64,000 nt of DNA from Verrucomicrobiaceae bacterium (lineage in GTDB: Bacteria > Verrucomicrobiota > Verrucomicrobiia > Verrucomicrobiales > Verrucomicrobiaceae): NCBI GenBank assembly GCA_016795365.1, contig JAEUHN010000004.1:186001-250000 (forward strand). The letters are read 5' to 3'. Under the pieces are notes generated by a model. That model had not been told where the DNA came from. It did no database searches and worked only from the letters and a program-made list of their open reading frames with translations. Numbering within the stretch: position 1 is the stretch's first letter; every line of letters starts with the position of its first letter. This document shows, one piece after another, positions 8,147 to 16,548 of this stretch. Position numbers and translations under genes: made by a program.

Positions 8147-10036
8147 ATGTCACGCCGCCGCTCCGCCGCCGAAGCCTTTGAAAAGGTCCCGACCCAAGTA
8201 TTCGCCAACTCAGCCGAGGCCGCCAAGGAACTGGCCGCCGAAGTTCGCAAACTAATCGAGACCAAGAACAAAGCTGGCAAGCCCGCCGTGCTCGGCATGG
8301 CCACGGGCAGCACCCCGGTGCCGTTTTATCGGGAGTTGATTCGTCTGCACAAGGAGGAAGGCATGAGCTTCAAGAACGTCATCACGTTCAACCTCGACGA
8401 ATACTACGGCCTCAACGCCGATCATCCCGAGAGCTACGCCCGCTTCATGGCGGATCAGTTGTTCGATCACATCGACATCCCGAAGAAGAACATCCACATC
8501 CCCAAAGGCACGGTGCCCAGCGATCAGGTCTTCGCGCACTGCCGCGAGTATGAGGAAGCGATCGACACGGCGGGCGGCGTGGACTTGCAGATCCTGGGGA
8601 TTGGCCGAACGGGTCACATCGGTTTCAACGAACCGGGTTCCAGCAAGGAATCGCTGACCCGCCGAATCACTCTAGACCGTATCACGCGTCAGGATGCAGC
8701 GAGCGACTTCCGCGGTGAGGAAAACGTGCCGCATTTCGCGATCACGATGGGTGTGGGCACCATTCTCCGCGCGAAGAAACTCGTGCTCATGGCCTGGGGC
8801 GAGAATAAGGCGGGCATCGTGGCCAAGGCCGTCGAAGGTCCCGTCACGGAGGCGATCTCCGCATCCTTCCTCCAGGATCATCCCGATGCACGCTTCTTCA
8901 TTGATGCCGGAGCGTCGCGAGAGCTGACACGATTCAAGCTGCCGTGGCTGGTCGGTCCGGTGAACTGGACGCCGCGTGAAACCCAGCGCGCCGTCTGCTG
9001 GCAGAGCGCCCAGATGAGTCGTCCGGTGCTCAAGCTCGTCGATGAAGACTACAACGAACACGGCCTCTCCGACCTCCTCAGCGAACAAGGTCCTGCTTAC
9101 CAACTCAACATCCGTATCTTCAACCGCCTCCAGCACACCATCACTGGCTGGCCCGGCGGCAAGCCCGATGCAGACGACACCTATCGCCCCGAGCGCGCCC
9201 GCCCCTTCCCCAAGCGCTGCCTTGTCTTCAGCCCGGAGCCCCAGGACGGCGTGATCGCCATCGGCGGCACCATCGACCGTCTGCGCGAGCAGGGACACGA
9301 TGTGCAGGTGGTCTCTCTCACTAGCGGCTCCTTGCGCGTGGCCGACAGCGAGGCGGATAAGTTTGCCAGCACGCTGCTGGAACTCGGTGCCACGGCGGCG
9401 GACTCCGCGCAGTGGAAAGAGCAGACCGAGTATGCTCGCGAACTCGTGCGCCTGATCGAGGAGAAAGGCGAATTCGGCGAGGACCCGCCCGTGCTGCGTC
9501 GCCTCAAGGCGCTCATCCTTCGTGGTGAACTTCGCGATGCCGCCGCCGCCGTCGGCCTGGGCACGGACAAGGTAGTTTTCCTGGACCTGCCGTTCTACGA
9601 GAAGGGTCGTTATCGCCGCTTCCGCAGCAGCGAGGAAGACGTGGCCACCGTGGCCGCGCTGCTGCGCGAGTGGAAGCCTCACCAGATCTACCTCACCGGC
9701 GATGCGGCTGATCCTTCCTCCGTGCCTTCGATTTGTTTCAAGGTCATCGAAACCGCCCTCAAGCAATGCGAGGGTGAGGAGTGGATTGGTTCCTGCACCA
9801 ACTGGCTCTACCGTGGCAAGGAGAAAGCCTTCGAGCCCCACGAGATCGACATGGCCGTGCCGCTGAGCCCCAACCAGATGGAACGCAAGCTCCGCGCCCT
9901 CACGCGCTACCAGTCACTCAGTTCGCTCGAACTCCAGACGCCGGATCTCAATCGCGCTGCCGCCGCTCAATACGATTCCCTCGGCCTCGCCGAATACGAA
10001 GCCATGGAGTGCTTCCAGCGCTGGCGTCGCGTCTAG
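8147..10036 (+). CDS. NagB-like glucosamine-6-phosphate deaminase fused to a degenerate PIG-L deacetylase domain
   Basis: This 629-residue protein has two parts. Residues about 1-320 are NagB-like: MATGSTPVPFY for the phosphate, FNLDEYYGL, and GRTGHIGFNEPGSS. The Asp that precedes Gly-His in classical NagB is Thr155 here, while His157 is kept. Residues about 340-610 resemble PIG-L/LmbE deacetylases, as in known NagB-PIG-L fusions. The metal/catalytic motif that should read close to PHPDDD is PEPQDG (E364, Q366, D367), and the later DPHGTH-type motif reads DPSSVP. The deacetylase half is therefore probably inactive. ATG 8147 was chosen over an in-frame start at 8111 because it begins directly at the domain. 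A role in amino-sugar catabolism is inferred. Confidence 0.88.
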   Translation: MSRRRSAAEAFEKVPTQVFANSAEAAKELAAEVRKLIETKNKAGKPAVLGMATGSTPVPFYRELIRLHKEEGMSFKNVITFNLDEYYGLNADHPESYARFMADQLFDHIDIPKKNIHIPKGTVPSDQVFAHCREYEEAIDTAGGVDLQILGIGRTGHIGFNEPGSSKESLTRRITLDRITRQDAASDFRGEENVPHFAITMGVGTILRAKKLVLMAWGENKAGIVAKAVEGPVTEAISASFLQDHPDARFFIDAGASRELTRFKLPWLVGPVNWTPRETQRAVCWQSAQMSRPVLKLVDEDYNEHGLSDLLSEQGPAYQLNIRIFNRLQHTITGWPGGKPDADDTYRPERARPFPKRCLVFSPEPQDGVIAIGGTIDRLREQGHDVQVVSLTSGSLRVADSEADKFASTLLELGATAADSAQWKEQTEYARELVRLIEEKGEFGEDPPVLRRLKALILRGELRDAAAAVGLGTDKVVFLDLPFYEKGRYRRFRSSEEDVATVAALLREWKPHQIYLTGDAADPSSVPSICFKVIETALKQCEGEEWIGSCTNWLYRGKEKAFEPHEIDMAVPLSPNQMERKLRALTRYQSLSSLELQTPDLNRAAAAQYDSLGLAEYEAMECFQRWRRV

Positions 10037-10062
10037 TCACGTGCACCGAGATCATCGAAAAC

Positions 10063-10090
10063 TCCTGGGCTCCTGGTCAGGGAGCCAGGG
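10063..10090 (+). terminator. Hairpin downstream of the nagB/PIG-L gene
   Basis: CTGGGCTCC and GGAGCCAG (one bulged G) flank a short loop about 30 bases after the stop codon. No T-run follows, so termination is only suggested. Confidence 0.3.
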
Positions 10091-10229
10091 TGTGTGCAGT
10101 CTGATGGTGAGCTCCCTTTTGGCAATCCAAGGGCGTGTCTTCCATTCATTAAGACCGAGTAATGATGCGGAAGAAAGGTGAACCCTTGGCGTCGCGGCGC
10201 TGACTAAAAGCCGCAACTCCCTGAAGCCC

Positions 10230-10345
10230 ATGAGACCCGAACTCGATGTGAAGGCAATCGTTGATGGATCGAAGATGTCTGCCGCCCAGCGCCAGGCACT
10301 CGAAGTGTGTGAAGCTGCGTGCGAAGTGCGACGAGAGCCTGCTTC
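10230..10345 (+). pseudogene. Out-of-frame N-terminal remnant of the acyl-CoA dehydrogenase-like gene
   Basis: From ATG 10230 the reading MRPELDVKAIVDGSKMSAAQ, followed by RQALEVCEAACEVR, looks like the N-terminus of long acyl-CoA dehydrogenase proteins. It then turns into a low-complexity Arg/Ser/Pro reading. The next family-like text (FAASLLVGEPDFSML) is in the frame of the downstream gene. Loss of one base near 10325-10345 would account for this. The judgement rests on recalled family wording. Confidence 0.5.
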
Positions 10346-12016
10346 GCCGCTTCGCTTCTGGTGGGTGAGCCCGACTTCTCGATGCTCAAAAACCGCCAGC
10401 CCCAGAGCCTCGAAGAACGCGACCAAGGCGACGCCTTCCTCGCCCAGCTCCAGCGCAAGCTCTCGCCGCCCAACGCCAGTCCCGAGTCGATCAAGAACCG
10501 CTGCCTTCAGGCGAAGCTCGGCGCACTCGACGTGCCCGTGCGTCACGGCGGACTTGGTCTCTCGCTCGCCAATCAACTCCGTGCCGCCAACACCATTGGT
10601 AGGCACTGCGAGCAGGCGAGCACGCTCGGGATCGCGCTCGATGTGATGGGCGTGAGCGGCCTGATCCGCAATTTCGGCAAGAGCGAGCAGAAGCGCGCAT
10701 TCCTGCCAAGGTTCGCCGCTGGTGAAGGCTCTGCCCTTGCCCTGGCCGAGCATCATTCGTCCAATCCCGAGGATCTGCTCACCATGGCTCGTCCTGCCCC
10801 CGACGGAGAGCACTATGTGCTGAACGGTGAAAAGCTCTGCCATGCCTCGGTAGCGGGTGCCACAGTCTTCATCGTCATCGCTTGCACGCCTGTGGCCCAT
10901 CAGCCCGATGCGATCACCGCCTTCCTCGTGGAGGATGATCGCCCTGGGGTCCAGATTCATCATCGCAGTCAGATCAAGGATGAAGGTCCCGCCCTGGAGA
11001 ATCGCATGCTCAAGCTCAAACGCGTCATGGTGCCCAAAGCTCACATCCTCGGCGGACTCGGTGGTGGCATGGAAGTCTTGAAGGGGTTTCTCGGCAGAGG
11101 TCGGCTCGCACGCACTGCGATGTCCGCCGGGCTCACACGCGGGCATCTCGATCGTTCCTTGCACGCCGCCTCGCTGCTCGGCTCACCGTTATGGAAGGTG
11201 AACCACGTGGCCAGAAAGACCGTCTCCGCCTTCGTGATGGAGGCACTCGGCCAGCACTTCTCCACCTCGCGCTCAGGGCATCGCCTCTCGTCGCTCGAAG
11301 GCATGATGGCCAATGCCTGGACCATGGAGCGTCTGCGGGAACTCAGCTTGCACGATGAGCAGGTCAATGATGCGGTGCCACTCACGGTCGCAGCCCTTCG
11401 CGATGAAGCCGATGCCGCTCCCACGCTGGAGCGCTTGTTCACTGAGGGGCAATGGTTCGTCGAATGCGAAGCGGAGCACACCCTCATGCGTCGCCTGATC
11501 ATGGAAGAGATGATGGAGCCCCATCTTCGTGTGGGCGCAGGTGTCGTGAATGCCTCTCTGCCAGCGGAGCATCCCCTGCGATCCGCCGTGAAAGCCGCGT
11601 CTCATTTTGACGTCTGGCTGCCCGTGGGCACCTCGTCCACATTACCTCACGACCCTTCTTCAGACGACACGTGGGCTCACCTCTCCAGACTCAGCCGCAA
11701 GCTCGCACGGAGGTTGTTTTTCGCGATGTCACTGCACGGCACGGCGCTGCCGCATCATGCGATCCTCAGCCGCTGCTTCGTGGACATCGGTGCGGAACTC
11801 TTCGCCCTGTCCATCGCCAGCGCTCATGCCCAGAATGAGATGGCACGCACCGACATCTCACCAGCTCAGCGCGAGCACGTGTCCCTGCTGATCCGCTGTG
11901 CCGCGAGCATGGCCTTCACCAAGGTGGAAGCGCTTTTCCATCGCATCTCCGATCTCTGCATGCCAGTCGCCGAGCACTCCTCACGCAAGGCCCGAGCCGA
12001 GACCGCAGCGCTTTGA
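10319..12016 (+). CDS. Degenerate acyl-CoA dehydrogenase-like protein (possibly frameshifted)
   Basis: The frame opens at GTG 10319 (first ATG 10382) and gives about 565 residues. It resembles the long, VLCAD/ACAD9-like acyl-CoA dehydrogenases: EERDQGDAFLAQL, GGLGLSLANQLRAAN, FGKSEQKRAFLP, YVLNGEKL and a long C-terminal helical domain. Several normally conserved stretches are eroded. The TEP-x-AGSD flavin segment reads AEHHSSNPED, the NGEKLWITN segment reads NGEKLCHASVAG, and the YEGTNxILR region is poorly matched. The N-terminal part of the family appears in another frame just upstream. FAD binding and catalysis are doubtful; this may be a decaying paralogue or a divergent protein with a new role. 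It ends 8 bases before the convergent ThiF-like gene. Confidence 0.7.
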   Translation: MRSATRACFAASLLVGEPDFSMLKNRQPQSLEERDQGDAFLAQLQRKLSPPNASPESIKNRCLQAKLGALDVPVRHGGLGLSLANQLRAANTIGRHCEQASTLGIALDVMGVSGLIRNFGKSEQKRAFLPRFAAGEGSALALAEHHSSNPEDLLTMARPAPDGEHYVLNGEKLCHASVAGATVFIVIACTPVAHQPDAITAFLVEDDRPGVQIHHRSQIKDEGPALENRMLKLKRVMVPKAHILGGLGGGMEVLKGFLGRGRLARTAMSAGLTRGHLDRSLHAASLLGSPLWKVNHVARKTVSAFVMEALGQHFSTSRSGHRLSSLEGMMANAWTMERLRELSLHDEQVNDAVPLTVAALRDEADAAPTLERLFTEGQWFVECEAEHTLMRRLIMEEMMEPHLRVGAGVVNASLPAEHPLRSAVKAASHFDVWLPVGTSSTLPHDPSSDDTWAHLSRLSRKLARRLFFAMSLHGTALPHHAILSRCFVDIGAELFALSIASAHAQNEMARTDISPAQREHVSLLIRCAASMAFTKVEALFHRISDLCMPVAEHSSRKARAETAAL

Positions 12017-12024
12017 CCTTCCGA

Positions 12025-12771
12025 TCAAACTGATCCACACACCGGGCACTTCGGATCACGCGCCACGCTCAGCACACGCATCCGCATCGAACGAAAATCA
12101 ATCGCCACCATCCGGCCCGCGAGTGATTCGCCGAGTCCCGTGATCAGCTTGATCACCTCCATCGCTGCAATGCACGCCGCTGTGCCGGAAACGGCACCAA
12201 ACACCGGAAACTCGCGCGTCCACCACGCTGGTGGTTCGGGCGTCACGCACGCAAGGCAGGCTGTCACGCCGGGCTTGGTCACCATGACCATCGCTTCCAT
12301 GTCATGCATCGAGCAATGCACGACTGGCTTGGACTGATAGACTGCCTCACGGTTCATTAAGAGCCGCTCCTCGAACAAGGGCGCAGCGCTCACCACGATG
12401 TCGGCACCAGCGACGAGCGTAGCAGCGTTGGCTTCACACACATTGTTAGGCACCCCCTCGACCTCGACGTTGGGATTCAGCTCTCGCAAACGTCGCACTG
12501 CCGAGTCCACACGCGGCAAGCCGATGTGATCGGTGGTCATGAGCAGCTGACGGTTGAGGTCGTTGCGCCGCAGCTCGCCGCCATGCGCGATGATGATCCG
12601 CCCGAGCCCTGCGGCCGCGAGTTCCAGCGCCACGGTGCCCCCTACCCCGCCGCAGCGGGAGATCAGCACGCTCGCAGCTTTTAGCTTCCCCTGCCCCGCC
12701 TCGTCGAAGCCTGGCGTCCACAACTGCCATTGATAGCGCTCGCGCTCTTCATCCGTCAGTTCCGCGCTCAT
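12025..12771 (-). CDS. ThiF/MoeB-family protein with altered nucleotide-site residues
   Basis: This 248-residue E1-like protein has the glycine loop SRCGGVGG (39-45), the Arg-containing segment NDLNRQ, and two zinc-type Cys pairs, CLAC (172-175) and CPVC (242-245). In MoeB/ThiF enzymes an Asp-x-Asp follows the second strand and a Thr-Asp-Asn lies near residue 130. Here these read AHGGEL (62-67) and AAPLFEER (129-136), so the Mg/ATP Asp residues appear lost. Its ATG overlaps the TGA of the ModC-like gene, so it belongs to the molybdate/tungstate transport operon. A part in molybdopterin sulfur transfer is likely by family and context, but adenylating activity is doubtful. A more regular MoeB lies at 58098-59273. 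Confidence 0.82.
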   Translation of the reverse strand: MSAELTDEERERYQWQLWTPGFDEAGQGKLKAASVLISRCGGVGGTVALELAAAGLGRIIIAHGGELRRNDLNRQLLMTTDHIGLPRVDSAVRRLRELNPNVEVEGVPNNVCEANAATLVAGADIVVSAAPLFEERLLMNREAVYQSKPVVHCSMHDMEAMVMVTKPGVTACLACVTPEPPAWWTREFPVFGAVSGTAACIAAMEVIKLITGLGESLAGRMVAIDFRSMRMRVLSVARDPKCPVCGSV

Positions 12772-13400
12772 TGAATGGCTCCGGCTTCGAGTTGGATAAC
12801 ACGATCCGCCAAGGCGGTCGCCTCAGCGCGATTGTGGGTCACATGCAGCACCGTCACACCTGTGTGCGTGCGCACGGACACCATCAGTGCGTGCATCTCC
12901 TGCCTTGTTTCGTCATCGAGCGCACTGAACGGCTCGTCCAGCAACAGCACCTTCGGCTTGAACGACAAAGCACGCCCCAGTGCCGTGCGTTGCGCTTCGC
13001 CACCGCTGAGCATCGTCACCCGACGATCGAGCAGACGACTGATGCCCAGCCACTCCGCCACATCATGCACGCGAGCATCGCGTTCAGCCTTCGCCACCCC
13101 ACGCACCTTCAGTGCGAAGCCCACATTCTCCCGCACCGTCATCGTGGGGAACAAGGCGAGGTCCTGCGGCACATAGCCCACCCCGCGCTCCGCCGGAGCG
13201 AGACGCGTGACGTTGCGCCCGTCCATCAGGATGTCACCGCTCGTCACCATTCGCAGTCCGGCGATGGCCTCCAGAATCGTCGTCTTCCCCTGCCCCGTGC
13301 GACCCATCAACGCCACGTATTCGCCATGTTGCAGCGACAGCGAAACATCACGCAGCGCGAAGCTGCCGCTCACGATGGAGATGTTCTTGAGTTCAATCAT
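12768..13400 (-). CDS. ModC-like ABC transporter ATP-binding protein (short form)
   Basis: This 210-residue ATPase has Walker A GRTGQGKTT, signature LSGGEAQRTALGRAL, Walker B VLLLDEPFSALD and switch His LHVTHNRAEA. It matches molybdate/sulfate-type importers but lacks the C-terminal TOBE/MOP domain of classical ModC. The true start is ATG 13400, which overlaps the permease stop (ATGA); the frame is open further upstream, but that reading is inside the permease gene. It would energise molybdate or tungstate import with the permease at 13397-14212. No ModA-type binding protein is seen nearby. Confidence 0.88.
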   Translation of the reverse strand: MIELKNISIVSGSFALRDVSLSLQHGEYVALMGRTGQGKTTILEAIAGLRMVTSGDILMDGRNVTRLAPAERGVGYVPQDLALFPTMTVRENVGFALKVRGVAKAERDARVHDVAEWLGISRLLDRRVTMLSGGEAQRTALGRALSFKPKVLLLDEPFSALDDETRQEMHALMVSVRTHTGVTVLHVTHNRAEATALADRVIQLEAGAIQ

Positions 13401-14212
13401 GCGCGTCTCTCCACTCCCAATCCGCGCAGCACCAGGAGCACCACCAGCGCGACCGCCACCATCAGCAGCGACACCGCCACGGCGCTCTCCAGATTGCCCA
13501 CGCTGAGTTCCAGAAACACCGTGGTCGAAAGCACCTCCGTGCGCATTCGCGTGGCACCGGCAAAGACCAGGATCGGTCCGAATTCGCCCAGGGATCTCGC
13601 CCAGGCAATGGTGAATGCCGCGATCATCCCGCGCCACGCTTGTGGCAAGGCCACACGCCAGAACGCCTGCGCCTGCGAGCAGCCCAACGTGAGTGCTACC
13701 AGTTCCGCACGCGGATGAATCTGATCAAAGGTCACGCGCATCGTGCGCACCGCAAAAGCACCCGCGACGGCGAACTGCGCAAGGACCACTGCGGGCACGG
13801 CATAGGTCACCGACCAGCCGAGATTCGAGCGTAGCCAGTCCTCGAGCTTCACGCCATTGACCGGCAGATGGAACAGGATCAACAAGCTGAGCCCCACGAC
13901 CAGCGGCGGCAGCACGACCGGAATCTCGACCAGCGCATCCACCAACCACTTGAGCCGGAAGCGATAACGCGCCAGCACGAACCCCAGCGGCACCGCCACC
14001 AGCATCGACAGCACGGCCGCCGCCGTGCAGGTGCCCAGCGTCAGCCAAATCGCATGAACGATCTCCGGCTTGCCCAGCAGTTCCGCCAGCTGACCCCACG
14101 AAGAATACGCCAGATCCGCCACCAGCAGCAGCACCACCAGCAAGACATAGCTCCCACCCAGCACGAACAAGGTGCTGCGGAAAACTTTGTCGGAGGTGGA
14201 ACTGGGCAGCAT
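13397..14212 (-). CDS. ModB/WtpB-like molybdate or tungstate ABC permease
   Basis: This 271-residue inner-membrane permease has about six hydrophobic segments and the EAA-type cytoplasmic loop (ALTLGCSQAQAFWRVALPQAW). The segment ARSLGEFGPILVFAGATRMR is characteristic of ModB/CysU/WtpB permeases. It is followed without a gap by the ModC-like ATPase and then the ThiF-like gene. Its start lies 8 bases after the stop of the DUF1080 gene. The link to molybdenum rests on family wording plus the MoeB-like neighbour; sulfate or tungstate are alternatives. Confidence 0.88.
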   Translation of the reverse strand: MLPSSTSDKVFRSTLFVLGGSYVLLVVLLLVADLAYSSWGQLAELLGKPEIVHAIWLTLGTCTAAAVLSMLVAVPLGFVLARYRFRLKWLVDALVEIPVVLPPLVVGLSLLILFHLPVNGVKLEDWLRSNLGWSVTYAVPAVVLAQFAVAGAFAVRTMRVTFDQIHPRAELVALTLGCSQAQAFWRVALPQAWRGMIAAFTIAWARSLGEFGPILVFAGATRMRTEVLSTTVFLELSVGNLESAVAVSLLMVAVALVVLLVLRGLGVERRA

Positions 14213-14219
14213 GCCTCGG

Positions 14220-14978
14220 CTAGAAGTCCGTGTCCTTGCCGTCCAGGTTCAGCTCCTTGATCCACGCATTGCGGTAGCGGATGTCGTGGCCTTCGCACTG
14301 AAGCTTCAGTCCCTGGGGCGTGTCGGTGATGCCTTTGCCACCGTCGTTGCCGCCATCGACCCCGGAGTTCGGACCTCCCCAGACCTTGTTGATCTGCACC
14401 TTGTCGTGAACCTTCTTGCCATTGAAATACATGCTCACCATCGCCTTTTCGGTGAGCTTGCCATCCTTGAAGCGAGCAGCGCGGAAGACGATGTCGTAGC
14501 TGTTCCACTTGCCGATGCCGTTGAAGGCATCGTAGGGCGACTCAGTTTCATTGATCACCGCGCCCATGCCATGCGGCGTCTTCACGCCTTCCTGAATCTG
14601 GATTTCGTAGCGGTTCTGGAGATACACCCCGCTATTGCCCTTCTCCTTGGTGACGAGGAATTCAATGTGCAGGCGGAAGTCGCGATACGGCTTCTTGGTC
14701 ACGATGTCGGCCGCACCATACTTGCCACCGTCGGCCGCGCGATCATCCGTCATGAGGCAGGTGCCGCCATCTACGGGGTCCTCGACGATCTTCCATTTGA
14801 TCGGCAGCGAGGAGCCGAAGCGAGGTCCCTCCCAGTAAGTCCACTTCTCATCCAGCATCGCCCGTGTGCCATCGATGATCACCTCCGCTCCTTCGATCGG
14901 TTTGGCCCCGAGGCCAATGGACTTGTCTTGGGCGACGAGCGAGGTCGCGATGAGCAATAGCGGAAGGATGGATTTCAT
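14220..14978 (-). CDS. Secreted DUF1080 protein (3-keto-disaccharide hydrolase family)
   Basis: From ATG 14978 the 252-residue protein begins with a signal peptide (MKSILPLLLIATSLVAQ). It continues as the concanavalin-like DUF1080 fold, with typical text YRDFRLHIEFLVTKEKGNSG, VYLQNRYEIQIQ, YDAFNGIGKWNSYDI, and the ending IRYRNAWIKELNL. The family is now linked to hydrolysis of 3-keto-glycosides. The open frame upstream to 15095 has no signal peptide and was not used. Neighbouring Gfo/Idh/MocA and FAD oxidoreductase genes fit an oxidative glycoside-breakdown theme. Its closeness (8 bases) to the ModB-like gene may be incidental. Confidence 0.9.
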   Translation of the reverse strand: MKSILPLLLIATSLVAQDKSIGLGAKPIEGAEVIIDGTRAMLDEKWTYWEGPRFGSSLPIKWKIVEDPVDGGTCLMTDDRAADGGKYGAADIVTKKPYRDFRLHIEFLVTKEKGNSGVYLQNRYEIQIQEGVKTPHGMGAVINETESPYDAFNGIGKWNSYDIVFRAARFKDGKLTEKAMVSMYFNGKKVHDKVQINKVWGGPNSGVDGGNDGGKGITDTPQGLKLQCEGHDIRYRNAWIKELNLDGKDTDF

Positions 14979-15216
14979 AAGGCGGAAAAGTGCGCGCTTA
15001 TTACCGTGGTGACTGCGGATTTCTAGCCAGGATTCTCGCATCCGCTCACATGGGAGCACTGGCGTGAGAATACGTTGATTGCTGACCCGGACCAATTGGC
15101 GAGATTGCCGGTTCCGAGCGACAAACCAAGGACTTGGGTTTCAGCCCCAATGAGGTTGAACAGATTATCGAACGAGAACCACTGGCACAGACCAAGAAAT
15201 CCAGCCTCGAAGTGCC

Positions 15217-16395
15217 CTACACCGCCACCCACGACTTCGCCTTGCTACTCTTGAGGATCGCTTCGCAGAGCCTCACTTCGTGGTGGCCGTCCTCAGCGGT
15301 GGCGAACAGGACGGGCGTCTGCTTCTTGCTGGCGATGTGCTCATACACAGCGCGGTAGTGCATCTTGTGGGAGTCGCTGAAGCCTTCGGGATGGCCGCCG
15401 GGGAAGTCGGTAAAGTTGGCCACGTCTTCCATGAAGCCCGGGGTGGCGCGCTGGAGGATCTGGTTCGGTTCATCGCGTTTGCCGACGATGATTTCGTTCG
15501 GTTGCTGGAGGTCCCAGCGCACGCTGCCTTTGGTGCCGTAGATGCCGAAGCTCAGGCTGCATTTCCAGCCAGCGGCGACTTGTGAGATGGAGGCATTCGC
15601 ATGCACGCCGTTGGCGAAACCGTGCTTCGACTTGCCGAACTTGAGCAGCACACTCCCGAAATCCTCTGTGTCCACCTTGTAGTCCACCATCGTGGCGGGA
15701 TCGACCTTGGCAAAGGTCTGCACCTCACCCTTCGGACGTTTGCGCGTTTTGTGGAAGGTCTCAATATGGGCGAAGACGTTCTGCGCCTTGGCACCGAGCA
15801 CGAAGCTCACAGCGTCGATCCAGTGTGTGCCAATGTCGCCCACCGCACGGAGCTTGCCGCCTTCGCTGGAGAGCACGCGCCAGTTGTAGTCGGTCTCGTG
15901 CAGCAGCCAGTCCTGGAAGAAGTGCCCCTGCACATGGATGATTTGTCCGAGGTCGCCTCGCTGAACCATCGCGCGCATCTGCAGCACCGCCGGGAAGAAT
16001 CGGCACATGTAGTTCACCGCGAAGACAGGCCCTTTTCTGCCGCCTTTCTTCACCGCATCGACGACGAGTTGGGTCTCGCTCGTGGTCATGCCGAGAGGCT
16101 TCTCGCAGATCACGTGCTTGCCCATCTCGAGGGCTTTGAGGCATTGCTCCACATGCACTTTGTTCGGTGAGGTGATGTGGATGACGTCGATATTCGGCGA
16201 GGCATACATGGCCTCGAAGTCGTAGTCGCCATACACCTCGGGGATGCCCCAGAGTTCACCGGTGGCTCGTGCGCTTTTGGTTGAGCCGCAGATGCCGTTC
16301 ACAGTGACGCCCAGACGTTTGAGGGCTTCGATATGAACAGGGCCGATGAAGCCGGTGCCGATGATGCCCGCGCGAAGATGATGAAGTGGAGTCAT
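15217..16395 (-). CDS. Gfo/Idh/MocA-family sugar oxidoreductase
   Basis: This 392-residue NAD(P)-dependent oxidoreductase has the Rossmann start RAGIIGTGFIGPVHIEALKR and the motif CEKPLGMTTSE. The segment GDIGTHWIDAVSFVLG contains the usual catalytic-region Asp/His. No signal peptide is seen, so it is cytoplasmic. It is divergent from the glycosidase-like gene at 16549 across a 153-base region. With the FAD oxidoreductase and DUF1080 genes nearby, oxidation of a sugar or cyclitol is a reasonable inference; the substrate is unknown. Confidence 0.92.
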   Translation of the reverse strand: MTPLHHLRAGIIGTGFIGPVHIEALKRLGVTVNGICGSTKSARATGELWGIPEVYGDYDFEAMYASPNIDVIHITSPNKVHVEQCLKALEMGKHVICEKPLGMTTSETQLVVDAVKKGGRKGPVFAVNYMCRFFPAVLQMRAMVQRGDLGQIIHVQGHFFQDWLLHETDYNWRVLSSEGGKLRAVGDIGTHWIDAVSFVLGAKAQNVFAHIETFHKTRKRPKGEVQTFAKVDPATMVDYKVDTEDFGSVLLKFGKSKHGFANGVHANASISQVAAGWKCSLSFGIYGTKGSVRWDLQQPNEIIVGKRDEPNQILQRATPGFMEDVANFTDFPGGHPEGFSDSHKMHYRAVYEHIASKKQTPVLFATAEDGHHEVRLCEAILKSSKAKSWVAV

Positions 16396-16548
16396 GCGTC
16401 CGCAGCGAAGGCGTGGGTGGCAGTTTGGTCAAGTGCTGCTCGATGCGCAGATCGAGAGCGAAGCCCCGGCCACCGAAAGAGATGTGAGGAAGCGCTTCGT
16501 TCGTCTTGGCTTCGCAACGCTTCGACTCCATCCTACGCTCCCAAGGCC

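Noticed and set aside
10052..11164. 370-codon minus-strand frame over the acyl-CoA dehydrogenase-like gene
   Set aside because: No recognisable domain; the plus strand carries clear family wording over the same bases.
15023..15232. 69-codon minus-strand frame downstream of the Gfo/Idh/MocA gene
   Set aside because: Overlaps that gene's end, has no motif, and has no supporting context.
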